A stretch of DNA of 64,000 nt from Rhizoclosmatium globosum (taxonomy: Eukaryota; Chytridiomycota; Chytridiomycetes; Chytridiales; Chytriomycetaceae). Of this stretch, positions 49,151 to 60,800 are shown one piece after another; position 1 is the stretch's first letter; each line of letters begins with the position of its first letter. Location: contig MCGO01000024.1 in the NCBI GenBank assembly GCA_002104985.1, forward strand, positions 434,001-498,000. The letters are read 5' to 3'. The translations under genes and the position numbers were made by a program. The notes under the pieces are model-generated. The model was not told the origin of the DNA. It searched no databases and was given only the letters and a program-made list of their open reading frames with translations.

Positions 49151-50242
49151 TCACAATTTTGCCTTATTCAAAACCCTCTCCTTCATGAATGAGATAAACA
49201 AATTTACTGTAGGTTGTGCAGTTTCAGCTTCAAGGTGCAAGTGGTGTCCACCTGGAACACTCACAATCTTCAAGTCCTTCACTTGCTTCTCCCTACCTCC
49301 ATATCCACGTTCATGGAACCATCCACGGATTCCTTTGTCGCCATACACATTCAACACAGGACAATCGATCTTGTTCAAAAATGAATACACGTCATCCTCA
49401 GAATACACGATAACAAGGTCTTTTGCACAAATCGGATCTGATGACCAGCTATATCCTCCCTCTACTTTTTTGAGTCCGCGAGTAACAATTTTTCGAGTTC
49501 CGTCCTCGGATATTCTGTGAAGCCCTGTTTTGATGCGAATATCAATCGCTTCTTCAATGGAGCTAAAAACACGCGGCTTTGAAACGTGATTTTTCAGTTG
49601 TGAACGGCCCTTGATTGCTGCGACAGCGTTTGAGTACGCGTGGTGTGTGGGCAAGGAATACACTCCAAGAGATTCAATGGATGTTACAGATACTACTCGC
49701 GGTCCAAGAATAGATGCCGCAAGTAGACTGATACCGCCTCCGATAGAGTGACCCAAGATAGAAAAAGACTGCCACCCTGGATTACTAAGAATTAGTTGAG
49801 AGCTGATTCAAACCTCAACCATACCTAGAGAATCAGCAACAGAGACGACATCTTCGACATAATGATACATCAAATAATCTGCTTCCATAGATCTGAGGAT
49901 TTGAGTTCAATGACAAATATCGTCACTGACATAAATCAACAACAAACCTATGCTCAGACTGACCGTGACCTGCAAGCTCTATAGCGGCCACGTAAAACTG
50001 GTTTGGGCATTGTTCGAAAAGCGAGTTGAGGAAGACGTCCCATGTGGCGGCATTGTCGAGCCACTTTCCAGAGAAGATACAGGTTAGATACAGGTTACTG
50101 ACTGCCACTTGGACGGTGGTGCACTACTTACTCCGTGTACGGCAAGCACCTTGTGAGCTGAAGGATGGTCTTTGCCCCAGACGAGAGCTTTGAGTGTGAT
50201 TCCACGAAATGTTTTGAAGGCTTGGGTGCCTGACGGTGGCAT
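49151..50242 (-). CDS. Alpha/beta hydrolase, serine hydrolase-like (SERHL type), copy 2
   Basis: Exons complement(49151..49776, 49825..49892, 49948..50063, 50132..50242), 306 aa. Same fold and motifs as its tandem paralogue: LAVHG, WLDNAATWDVFL, AIELAGHGQSEHR, nucleophile elbow ILGHSIGGGISLL, LNVYGDKGIR and VPGGHHLHLEAET. It has one extra intron (49777-49824) near the nucleophile. The first two introns sit at identical positions in both copies, which shows tandem duplication. The start lies 88 bp from the divergent symporter start. Confidence 0.88.
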
Positions 50243-50330
50243 CTGAATTTTAACGTACTTTTAATAACTGAATTCTGATTATCTAAACGTTTTTTGTTTT
50301 TTGGAAGCGTCCAGCCACTTTCCCTACAGT

Positions 50331-52126
50331 ATGTCTGCCAACTTCACCGACGTACAAGTCCTCACTGGATCAGACCGAACGATCGGCCTCATTCTCGCCT
50401 TTTCAACCTACATTTGCGTGAGTAAATCTTAATTCGTTTGCTGAAAGACTGATGTCTCTACCTGTCAATCTCCCCACCTTTTGGGGTAACAACGACTAAA
50501 CACCTTCAATAGTTTGGCGCAGCTGCATTGATCTATACATTCATCTCCAGAGCCCGAACTCTAAACATCAGCACCGATTTCTTCATCACAGCCCGAAACT
50601 CTGCAAACCTATTCAAAATCACTTGGAGTTGGTACGCATCTGCGATGGGATCATTCATCCTTTATACCTGTGCGTTTCAAGCACCAGGAGTCAACTACGG
50701 AATCAACGGTCTGGTCATCAACGCAATCTTCACGGGGTTACCACTTCCACTCGTTGCATACATGGGAGACTACGTTCGAAAGCACGTTCCTAAAGCTTCT
50801 TCCGTTACAGCGTATGCGAAGTGGCGATTCGGAACTGTGATTCAAGTTCTAATGATGATTGTCATTCTTGAGTTCTTGATCATGAACATCATCTTGGAGT
50901 ATACCACGATCGGAGGAATCTTCTTGACCTTTTTTGGCGTTCAGCCATATGTTCCTATTATTGTGTGTGGCCTCATTGTTATGACTTGTGAGTCTCGCCA
51001 TGTCAATCAGTCATCACCAACATTCTTACATCAGACACTGCTGCTGGAGGTCTCTTCATTTCAATCATCACAGACATCTGGCAATCAATGCTTGCAGTCA
51101 TCATGCTCGTTATCTCAGTCATTTACCTGTCCGCCTCATTCAAGGGTTTCAACTTCCCACCTATGGACGATTACTTGGGCGTCACAAATACTGGTTGGCA
51201 AGCCGCAGCCACACTTGGCATTGGATATTTTTGCCTGACTTTGTTCAATGAAGGGTTTTGGCAACGTGTTTGGGCGGCTGAAAATCCTCGTACAGCGAAA
51301 ACTGGAGCTTGGATTGCATTCGTTTTGCTGGGGCTTACAGTGTTTGCCATGGGATTCGGTGGAACGCTGGCGTATTGGTCTGGTCGCGCGACGGAATATT
51401 CCAACCCCAATTTGGCGTTTTTCTTGGCTTTCTCGGATGGTAGTGGAATGGGCTCGGTTGCCATTACCATTATTTTGATTATGTTTGGTAATACTTTTTG
51501 CATTTTTAGTCTATGCATTCTAAACATATTTGTGCAATTCAGCTGTTGCATTGAACGAAGCTTCTATCGACACATTCCAAAATGCAATGACCGACACCAT
51601 CACAAACATGGCAACTGTATTCAACCTCGATTTATCTCTCACAGTAGTTCGAGTAATTGTCCTTGTTGTCCAAATTCCTCTTGTTATCATTGCATCCTAC
51701 CTCGCCACAAACGGAACAAGCATTCTCAACATTTTCCTCTTCAACAACCAATTATCTACAAGCTTGTTCGTTCCAATTGCATCGGGAATGGTTCCACGAT
51801 TGAACCGAGTGGTCTCAACGTTTTCAGTTCTGATGGCGATTGTTACATCTATTGTTTCGGTTATGATTCTGGGTGTTGCTATGTATGGGGACTTTTCAAC
51901 TGGATTCCTCGCGTTCTTTTGGTCGGCGTCATACAACTGGCAGCCGTTTGTTTTAGCACCATGCGTGTCATTTATTGCGCTTATCTTCTGGTCTGTTGTT
52001 GATCTGTCTGTTCGTAAAGCTATGGGATGGGAAATGCCGAATTTGCCGTTGGAGTCGCTGGCAGTTACCGTTCCAGTGGTTGACCGGGATGTGCCGGAAT
52101 CAAAGTTCCAAGTTGCTGGATTGTAA
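50331..52126 (+). CDS. Sodium:solute symporter family transporter (DUR3/urea-type)
   Basis: Exons 50331..50417, 50513..50987, 51035..51487, 51543..52126; 532 aa with about 13 hydrophobic segments. The start MSANFTDVQ is followed by a first helix. SDFFITARNSANLFKITWSWYASAMGS-type sequence with the conserved Trp-Ser-Trp marks the SSS fold, and GGLFISIITDIWQSMLAV is the classic family segment after helix 5. Fungal members most like this carry urea or polyamines with protons or sodium, but substrate is not fixed by sequence here. It is a little shorter than typical DUR3. Confidence 0.87.
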
Positions 52127-52173
52127 CTGTATTATTTTATATAGCAACTTAACATTTGCCGGAGGTCTAATTG

Positions 52174-52179
52174 AATAAA
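52174..52179 (+). terminator. Polyadenylation signal after the symporter
   Basis: AATAAA lies 48 bases after the symporter stop codon. Confidence 0.45.
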
Positions 52180-52336
52180 CCATAATATAAAATATTCATT
52201 TATAAAATCATCTTTAAATTTAATTCAATTGCCTTCTAGTCAATTATTACTTCTCAGTTGGGGAGATGAGGAGATCGGAGGTTGGATTCCAAAATGTCAG
52301 CCTCAACAGTCCCCACTCTCACATTTTTTGCGCGAA

Positions 52337-53575
52337 ATGCCATCTGTAGTGATTATTGGTGCTGGATTAGTTGGAGCCGCTACCGCGCTTGCACTCCATC
52401 AGGCTGGAATTCAGAGCACTCTTTATGATCAAGCACAACCGACAGAACCTGTCATGGACGGATACCCTGTAGAGTTTGGCGAGACTGGAGGTAAAGGCCC
52501 TCTCGAGGGGCATGCTCTAACGGATTGGCAGGATCTGTCGTAATCCAGGCAAGTGGTTTACGAGTCTTGAAGGCACTTGGCGTGCTGGAGGAATGTTTCG
52601 AGGCTGGCCGTCGTTGCTCTTATATCTCGTGGCACAAAATCGATGGGTCTTCCCCACTAGTATCTGATACCAGTACTTCGAATCGAACGGCTGGAGAAAC
52701 TGACCCTTCACTCTTGCGTCCACTTCAAATTCTACGTTCAAAGGTGAACTACTTAATCAATCTAAAATTACTTACGGATTCTTCAACTTGCAAGCTGCAT
52801 AGAATTTTAATTCACGCCTGCCATAAGGCTGGAATAGCCACTCAAACTGGGAAAAAGTTGGTCGGCGTCACGGAGAATGAGTCCTCTGTAACTGCCACTT
52901 TTGCGGATGGATCAACTGCCACTGGTGATTTACTTATTGGAGCGGATGGCATACATTCCGCAACTCGTCGCCAAATCTTTGGTGAGAATTGCACAGCTAC
53001 GTTTGTTGGCTCAACAGGCTACATTGGTGTTGTTAACATCAAAGAACATGGAATCGATCTCAAGGAAACAGAGGAATTGGCTTTCTACACTGATCGTGAC
53101 AATAAACGCGTTGTCACTGCGTTCAAGGTTGATGCGAAACGCGTTCCGTGTTTCTGCGGCGAGCATCTACGATTTGCCAGACCTGGAAACTTATCATACA
53201 AGCCGTGTTCTCTTGGTGGGAGATGCGGCCCATGGAATGGTTCCAAACGCTGGTCTTTGTCTCATGGTTGGTCTGGAGGACGTTGGCACTCTCCGGGCTC
53301 TCTTTCAACGCCTACCTGATGCAAAACAATGGCAACGTGTCCTTGAATTATATTCTACTCTTCGTGTTCCGCGCTGTACTAAGACTGCAAACCAAGCCAG
53401 AAGCTTCCGCATTTCCAACACAGCCAGCGCCTCAACCTTTGGTGGAGACTTGAATCATTTTATATTTGGGCTCGTGGTTTATGCTGCTAATGCTGGTTAC
53501 TTTTCTTCGTATACCGTGTTTGACTGTGAAGGCGAGGTTGAAAAGCTTTTTGTTGAGAAGGAGAATGAGAACTAA
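52337..53575 (+). CDS. FAD-dependent monooxygenase, internally shortened
   Basis: Flavoprotein hydroxylase of the salicylate/UbiH type. Modelled exons 52337..52490, 52532..52743, 52795..53120, 53164..53575 (367 aa). The dinucleotide-binding start VVIIGAGLVGAATALAL, the mid-domain LLIGADGIHSATRR (DG motif) and the second FAD motif RVLLVGDAAHGMVPNAG are clear. Between GADG and GDAAH the protein is about 60 residues shorter than usual. The frame also changes there, which requires a 43-nt intron with a poor GTTCAA donor. Either a deletion has damaged the gene or the intron model is wrong. In typical members, GQG follows GDAAH; here it is NAGLCL, so activity is uncertain. Confidence 0.7.
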
Positions 53576-53734
53576 CCTCGCTGACTGTAATACAATTTAT
53601 TTTTTAATAAAAGGCATATTTAAGGGAGAGAATAACTCATTAAACGATAGGTTACAACTGGTTTATATTCACACATTTTATGGCCATCAAACGATAGGGT
53701 TTCTGGAAAGATTGTGGTATTTTTTAATTCCCTT

Positions 53735-54241
53735 ATGTTGAATTCTTATCGAACGCGATCGCAGAAAAGGTCAACCTTGGCGAGAGAAAGTGCTTCGTTG
53801 GCTGGCGTTCGTTTTGACAGGAAGTCAAGTGCATTGTTTTCGCTTGGCCGCTTGGTGTTTGAAAGAGACAGTTAAAGCCAAAGACAAACCCATGCCAATT
53901 CGATTTCTCACGGCATGCCTAATAAACGCGGTGTATACGTTAGATGTAGAAAGGTCACAAAGAGGGGAGTATGAGAAGAGTTTGTTTGTCAAAAAAGAAA
54001 TCCTCCAGTGCCATAGCAGTCATCGAACCGAGAGCGTCCGGGTTAGGGATCTCTGGCTCGTGACCGCTACACTAAACCTCCACACAATAGAGCAGTCTAT
54101 CATTTAATATCATGTTATATTTTCTCAGCCAAATTTCAATATGAAGACAAAACTTCTTCAATATACATCACAACGTTAAAAATCACTGTGGATAAACTAC
54201 TTGCGTATACCTCTTACTCATTAAAGATGACAATCAATTCA
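53735..54241. repeat. Left arm of about 505-bp inverted repeat
   Basis: This segment is almost identical to the reverse complement of 57313-57816; a 5-base difference (CTACTTGCGTATACCTC versus CTACTTGCGTCTC) and single substitutions were seen. The arms enclose about 3.07 kb. The outer end is ATGTTGAATTCTTATCG. The arm contains a tRNA-like A box/B box pair. Open frames inside it have no family features. Confidence 0.9.
54010..54082 (-). other. tRNA-like sequence within the left repeat arm
   Basis: On the minus strand an A-box TAGTGTAGCGG is followed 46 bases later by a B-box-like GGTTCGATGA. GTG and CAC can form a D-arm as in tRNA-Glu. The acceptor and T stems do not pair well, so this is not a working tRNA; it resembles the head of a tRNA-derived SINE or a decayed tRNA gene. 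Confidence 0.5.
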
Positions 54242-54313
54242 AAACGAGGAAGGAGGCAGAACAAAATCACGACTTTATTTTAACCGAGGCCGTTATAAAC
54301 AAACCAAACATTT

Positions 54314-55310
54314 TCACAATATTCTCCTTCTTTGATGCGGATACAACATTTCCTCCTCTTGCTGTCGTTTTCTCCTCCACTCCAGCTCTTGATACTCCGT
54401 AATAGTAAGATGCCGGCGGTAAGTGTGGCTCTTTTGTCGCATATTAACCATGGCTAATGCTCGATCGTGGAAGTAATTGATAATGGTGTCCCGTATCGGT
54501 CCATATGCATCAGGACGAATTAACTCTTCCAGCAGCTTGTGGAAAAATGAACCAGTCGGAATCCATAGTTTGTGCAACTCATTGTACACTCCTTTCGAAA
54601 TAGGCACATTCTCAATCACGTATCGCAAGAGTATGTCACTAAGTTTTCCGCGCGGGTGGAAGAGCCGAACCTCAACTCCATTCTCTAATGCAGCAACAAT
54701 CATAGGACCAGCTAAAGGATCGGCTGTTCCAAGAACCAGTCTTCGCCCTGTGTAGGCGAGGAATCCAATTTCATCGATAAGCTGTTGTCCCATTTCTTGA
54801 CCCTTCGGACTCAGATGTTCAATTGGAGAGGTCTTAATTCCGTATTCGAACTCAAAATCGAGGCGAGACAAGGCACTGTAGCTGTTCGATTTTGGAGGTG
54901 AAGTGACCAAGAATTCCTTGACGACGTTTTGATCACGACATGCGAAGTCAAATAGACCCGTAATGGTGACATCAATTTGGTACTGCTTTGGAGTTAAAGA
55001 GAAATCTGGTCCAAAGTGATCATTACCTCACTCATGCCTTCCAAAACACGACGATCCAAGACAACTACGCTATCACCATAGCCAAGAGGAATGGGAGAAG
55101 AAAGAGCTCCGACTCTAACCGGAATGTTATGAGCTCTTGTATTGACAGGGTTGGTAGAAATCATGACAAGGTTGTTGACAAGTGTGTACAAACATGACGT
55201 AGATACGTTTTGTGCTCTACAATGGTCAGGGTGTACTCTTTGCCATCACTGCAAACAACATTAATTTCTCCCCCATCCCTTTTTATTTTGAAGGAACAAG
55301 GAAGACACAT
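54314..55310 (-). CDS. Unrecognised 293-aa protein inside the inverted-repeat cassette
   Basis: Model complement(54314..54982, 55027..55135, 55207..55310). The frame is kept through both introns, though the first acceptor (ACAAG) is weak. The protein has a beta-rich N-terminus (KIKRDGGEINVV, GKEYTLTIVEHKT), then LGYGDSVVVLDRRVL and YQIDVTITGLFDFAC, and a helical, basic C-terminus ending in a Glu/Arg/Gln-rich coil (YQELEWRRKRQQEEEML). No known domain was recognised. It is divergent from the NYN gene, with 63 bp between start codons. Because it lies between the inverted-repeat arms it may have moved with them. Confidence 0.5.
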
Positions 55311-55373
55311 TTTCGGACTCAGGTTTTTTCTTTGTCTCAAAAGTAAAATCATCACATGCTGGGCACGAACAAA

Positions 55374-56376
55374 ATGCTTGCTATGGCTCAACCAGCAGCC
55401 CTCTCTGTCATTATCTTCAGCGATGGAGAGAACTACAGCAAACCCTCGGCGGTGGTACGTAGAATTGATGTTTTGGTTGTTGTGATTCCCAGCTGATTTT
55501 CAAGTAACAGGCCAGCTACAGCCACTTCATTGAAGGAACCGAGGAGGTGGTGTACGAGACCCTGGCGCGGGAGTTTGGCGCCAGTGCACTGCAGGGAAAG
55601 CAGCACTGGAGCCGGTTACTCTTTTTGGGCGAGTCCGAACTCCGCTCCCATCCAACGCACTACGCGGCAATGTCTGCCGGATACAGCAGCAGCGGGTACA
55701 CGCTCCTTCATTGTACCTTGGACACTCTGGAATCAGCCGACGCGCGGTTGGCAGCAGCTGCATACACAATCATCCACACCCGCGTGCCTGGTATTGCCGT
55801 CATCCTCTCCACGGACAGCGGATTTACGCGCACAAAGGCACTTTTCAGCTCGTCTGGCTGGATCGTTGCGGCTGTTTACCAACAGGAATCGGTTCCATCA
55901 GTTCATGGTTACCGTGCTTCAGGCGGTGTAGGTTTGATTCAAATATCATTCCACAGTCAGGTCCTTCCCGTGGTTAGAGCTACTCAAGCTGCTCTTGTCG
56001 CCGCTGTTGTTGTTGTTCCAGGGGCTCGCTGTGCGGCTCTAACACGACGCGGTCGTCCTTGTGGAAACACGACTCTTGAGGGCATTGCCTTCTGCCAAGG
56101 CCACAAGGACTCGAAAAAGTATGCTTTACTATTATTTACTACGTTTCTTACGTTATCAATCGCAGCATCAACCCCTCCCGGAGTGTTTTCTCGTTATCCC
56201 CCACCAGCACCATCAAAGCGACTCCAGTCTTTACCGTTGGTCCAGCTATGGCAGCCATCCCGCCACAAGCCGATGCTGAGGGAAAACTTGTATGCAACGT
56301 TGGTTCCTGCACGAAAGTGTACAAGAGTATGCCAGCCTGGCGCCAGCATTGTAATGCAAAGCATTATCCGCTGTAA
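55374..56376 (+). CDS. NYN-type nuclease domain protein with zinc-binding C-terminus
   Basis: Exons 55374..55454, 55511..56118, 56166..56376; 299 aa. The N-terminal about 150 residues look like a NYN/PIN-like RNase fold: SVIIFSDGENYSKPSAV near the start and GIAVILSTDSGFTRTKALF later give the acidic residues. A DUF5763-like zinc unit follows (ARCAALTRRGRPCG … FCQGHK, Cys-Cys-Cys-His). The C-terminus is a C2H2 finger (CNVGSCTKVYKSMPAWRQHCNAKH). Domain calls rest on motifs, not alignment. A short in-frame segment at about 55931-55965 could be an additional intron. The relic at 20840 is a damaged copy. RNA or DNA binding is inferred. Confidence 0.65.
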
Positions 56377-57160
56377 AAGTGATGCCTAGTAGGTTCGAGG
56401 CATGGGTTTGTCCACGTTAATGAAAAAGGAGGGAAGAAAGGAGGAAAAGAGGGAGTGTAAAGAAGGAACGTTTTTGGGGAGGAAGTAGAGGGCTGCTGGA
56501 ACTTCTGCGTCTGTTTGAATGAAGAATGCAAGGAAGAGGGAGGAAAAGAAGGAAAGGTGGAAAGGGGAAACGTTGGTATGAAGGAAGGTTGCTGGGATAG
56601 CTAAATTGACGGAAGTTTGGAAACAAGAGTTAGCTGGGAAGTTTCTCTTGCGCGCTCTGATATGGGAACGATTCATACTCTATCAATCTGTCTAATGTCA
56701 TTGCAAAAAATGGTTTGTGTCGTGCATTTTTTGCGAGGTGCTTCACATGATTTTATAATAGGAAAGACGGCAGTGGCAGCCATATTGTGGTTGCCACTGA
56801 AAACCAGGCTCAAGCAAGGTTCAAGTGAATATATTGTGAGGGAAAGGAAGGAAAAAGAAGTTAAGGGAGTAAAAGGAAGAATCCAAGCAAGTGTCAAGCG
56901 AATTGAGCAAGTATCTGTGATTGATGTAAATGTACTATCAAGAGAAGGGTGTATGGTTGCTGATATGTTGGGAAGATTGTATGCTGTACCTTTTCCCAAA
57001 ATTTTGGGTTTTTAATGGCAGACATTCTAATACATCATAGCTGTGTTAAGAAGATCGTGCATACTGTAAGATTTGAACCATTAGAGAATATCAATGCAGT
57101 CCTCCTACAACCAATGTCCCCATCAGATTAAAGCCACAAATATATGAGATGAGCAACGTA
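56377..57160. other. Stretch with polypurine tract and weak open frame
   Basis: Bases about 56410-56640 are strongly purine-rich on the + strand (GGAAGAAAGGAGG-type runs). An ATG frame at 56662-57015 (117 codons, Lys/Glu/Val-rich, ending PFPKILGF) has no recognised family; I do not call it a gene with confidence. Confidence 0.4.
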
Positions 57161-57164
57161 TAAC

Positions 57165-57300
57165 CAGTAGATTCAAGGCTGTCTGTATTCTTCAACATCC
57201 CATCCTAACTGCCATAAGCAAACATCCTCAGACACTTCAAATGCTCCACACTTTATACAAGCAGAAAGGTTTTGCGACAGTTTGCTATTCCAAATGAGCA
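57165..57300 (-). pseudogene. Relic of the exportin-T 3' end
   Basis: About 130 bases, roughly three quarters identical to 21345-21475 (for example CAACATCCCATCC, AGCAAACATC and CAGTTTGC on the + strand), which is the 3' coding end of exportin-T. Stops and small indels break the frame. The orientation relative to the NYN gene is the same as at the other locus (NYN + then exportin -), so both loci derive from one ancestral block. Confidence 0.75.
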
Positions 57301-57312
57301 AACTTATCTGGC

Positions 57313-57816
57313 TGAATTGATTGTCATCTTTAATGAGTAAGAGACGCAAGTAGTTTATCCACAGTGATTTTTAACGTTGTGATGTATATTGAAGAAGTTT
57401 TGTCTTCATATTGAAATTTGGCTGAGGAAATATAACATGATATTAAATGAAAGACTGTTGGACTGTGTGGAGGTTTAGTGTAGCGGTCACGAGCCGGAGA
57501 TCCCTAACCCGGACGCTCTCGGTTCGATGACTGCTATGGCACTGGAGGATTTCTTTTTGGACAAACAAACTCTTCTCATATTCCCCTCTTTGTGACCTTT
57601 CTACATCTGACGTATACACCGCGTTTATTAGGCATGCCGTGAGAAAATCGAATTGGCATAGGTTTGTCTTTGGCTTTAACTGTCTCTTTCAAACACCAAG
57701 CGGCCAAGCGAAAACAATGAACTTGACTTCCTGTCAAAACGAACGCCAGCCAACGAAGCACTTTCTCTCGTCAAGGTTCACCTTTTCTGCGATCGCGTTC
57801 GATAAGAATTCAACAT
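57313..57816. repeat. Right arm of about 505-bp inverted repeat
   Basis: Reverse-complement partner of 53735-54241, nearly identical over its whole length. It ends in CGATAAGAATTCAACAT, 84 bp before the 3' end of the M16 peptidase gene. No target-site duplication was obvious next to the outer ends. Confidence 0.9.
57469..57542 (+). other. tRNA-like sequence within the right repeat arm
   Basis: A box TAGTGTAGCGG at 57476-57486 and B-box-like GGTTCGATGA at 57521-57530, differing by one base from the left-arm copy (GAGCCGGAG versus GAGCCAGAG). The stems are too poor for a functional tRNA. Confidence 0.5.
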
Positions 57817-57899
57817 TACAATTGCCCACAATGACTGAGGCACTGAAACCAAGCAGATATTTGTTGTCATCGAAAGTTCTTTCAATTTTATTCAATCAA

Positions 57900-60800
57900 T
57901 CACAAATTGAATTCTGATAGTTTCTTGACATGCTTCAACTCAATTCCCACCGGCGATTCCATGAAATTCTTGCACATCAAATCAACAGCATCCCCCTTTT
58001 GTGTCTTTGTAATCAAGACAGCTAATCGCTGAGTGGGCTCAAAAAACTGTCGATAGTACTGAACGTAGACACGTTTCAAATCAGCCGCCGTAACATCCAA
58101 CAAACTCCTCTGAAACTCGTTCTCCTGCTCCTCAGTCACAAAACCTCGTAAGCATCTGCGCAGAGTAGATCCAATGCACCCTCCACCAGTGCTTTTCTCA
58201 GTTACGACACGATACATGACGGAAGCGCGTGCAGTTTCGATGTTGAAGGTAGAAGCGATTTCGGAGAATCCAATTTCAGTGTTCAGGGAATGTAAAATGT
58301 TGTAGAACTCGAGAACGGCACGGCCTGGGTCCGACGATTCAGAGAGATCAAAAGTCAAGTGGGAAGACCAGGCTGCAAGAGTTACTGACGCGTCATATGC
58401 GTATCCTTTGCCGCGAATAGAAGTGTATAATGGACCTTCGGCTCTTGATAATAGCTCTGCGAGTAAAGCAACTGGAAGACAAAAGTTAGCGACGCGTTTC
58501 AAATATGAACTGCAAACATACCTGCATAGTAATCCTTGGTCTTCAACACATCGCATGGAACAACGATAGACATATAAGACGCCGTTACACCTTCAACAGG
58601 AACAACAACACCATTCCCAAACTTGGCCGTATCCAATAGAGAAACATCGAATGGAACCCTCGGCAACGGGAAAGCCGTCCCAACTTCTCCTTTACCAGCA
58701 CTCTGCGGCCTCACTTTGTTAACCCCACAAAAGCTACTAATTTCCTTATCCCACTTTGTCAAAAACTGGCCCAACAAAGCTTCCCCGCCTTCTGTACCAC
58801 TGATAGGTACTCCAATCTGCACAAATCCAGGCTCAACAACTTTCGCACCCATCACAACAGCATTCCTTAAAGCCTCCAAACTCTCAATCACAGACTTAAC
58901 ACCCTTAACTCCACCAGTCTTACACTTTCGTCCAAGTGCCTTCAAAAACCCTTCCTGCGTGAAAATACTCATCCCCAACAAGTTCTCACAATCTCCAGAC
59001 GCGTGTCCCTTCTTCCTCGCGCCAGTGAGTCGATTCGACACCGCGGCAACTAAGCATCCACCATCACGCTTCACATCACATAAATCGGAACTTAGCTTCT
59101 GGATCGCGGATAACACTCTCTCTTTTGTGAAACGCGTGTACAACAGAACGTGGAGGATCCAGTCCATCGCGTTTGGAAAGAGGGATGGATCCGCAGTGAC
59201 AGAAATCATGTACATTTCCGCGAGCCAGGTGCACGACCACATGTCGTTTCCGAATCCGATGGCGGATTCATGGGACACGAATGTTTCGGTTGTCTTTTTG
59301 ATTACGCTGCGGTAGTCGATTTCTTTTTTGGTGGAAGGAAGGGCGACGGGGGATTGGAAGAGGAGTTCTTGGAAGAGGACGAGGTAAGGACGGAGTTTAG
59401 ATGGGATTGTGGAGATGTTGAAGGCGAGACGGATGTGTGTGAAGAGGGTTTCGGTTGTTACGATTTGAGCCTGTGTGAAAGGGCGACGACGTTTTTCAGT
59501 GGAACTGGATACATCGTGAATGGTCATTTTACATGTAAGTTTTGGGAGTGTGGCTGGGTTTGGAATGGAGGGGAATGTTGCGAGGACGGAATCTGGTAGA
59601 TTTACTTTGTTGGCCTCAAATGCATTTGCTGCGAGCCTTCCCATCTTTTCCAGGCCTTCTTTTCCCAGCGTTTCTTTGCGTTGAGCTAGTGCTTGAGCTT
59701 CCTGCGCAGCCAAATCTGCCGCAAGTGCCCGGCTTGGTTTTGCAGTCAGTTGGAATACAGGTTGGTCCAAAAACCAAGTCTTGATGAGGTCGCACCAAAA
59801 CTCAATTGGTCCATTGAGAAGATCGTCGATAATTCTAAAAACAGATCCACGCGTCAATGTCATGACTGGATCCTGAAGCGCGTTTTCCGTTCCACATCCT
59901 TGGAGAGAGTTGGATAAGTGGAAGCGAGTAATGTCTGGCATGACATAGTTTGCAACGACTTCATGGGGATCTTCTTCGAACGCCTCCTTAATTTTCCTGG
60001 TGTATCTTTCGATAGTACGAACTAAATCTTCGCGAGAGATTGAAGAAGGATTGGTGTATGATTCTAAGAGTGTCATCAGCTTTGCCTTGAACACTGCAGG
60101 TTCAACAGCAACCATATTGTCGTCCTCGTCGTCATCTTCTTCATCATCGTCGTCACCATCCTCATCGTCTTCATCATCCCACTCATGATCACCATCATCG
60201 CTCTGGACATCCATATTGTCGTCTGTCTCCCCAGCCTTGTCTTCATCCTCACACTTGACACCGCTGAAATAAATAACAATTGCAGTTTGTAAATAAGTCT
60301 TGATATCGTAGTCCACTTCTGCAGCCCACGGTTCGTCCGTTTCAACAAAGGTCTGATATAAAGGACTCGCGCTCGAGTCTTGCAAAAAGCGAAGAACAAT
60401 ATCGAGAGCAACAATCTTTCTGAAATCACTGGAAAGAGGTCCGTGCCAAGCAAAGACCATGGATCCTTGAGATTCATCTTGTGATGGGAATGTGATAGTG
60501 TCCGCAAATGATGAGGGAGTAAAATCCATGGCAGTTGTAAACTCGATTGGAGTATCGGGTTTTGAAGGAATGGGAGTGGAGAGATCCACAGATTCCAATG
60601 CCTTGAATATCAGAGTTGGTTCAGTTGTTCCGCAAATCAATATTGTCATGTTATCAGGATAGTAGAAACGTGAATGGTAGTTCTTAATATCTGAGTTTGT
60701 GAGATTTCGGATAGCAGCTGTCTTTCCACCGCATTCGAAAGCGTATGCTGTTCCAGGAAAGAGGGCTTGACGGACCCGCAAGTCAATCAAGTCTGCTTCT

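Noticed and set aside
54010..54082. Functional tRNA gene in the inverted-repeat arms
   Set aside because: A and B boxes are present but acceptor and T stems do not pair, and the anticodon loop cannot be placed.
53790..54107. Open frame in the left inverted-repeat arm
   Set aside because: Its counterpart in the right arm is broken by small differences, so no constraint on coding is visible.
56662..57015. Protein-coding gene of 117 codons
   Set aside because: Isolated frame after a polypurine tract with no family, no intron support and a relic-containing neighbourhood.
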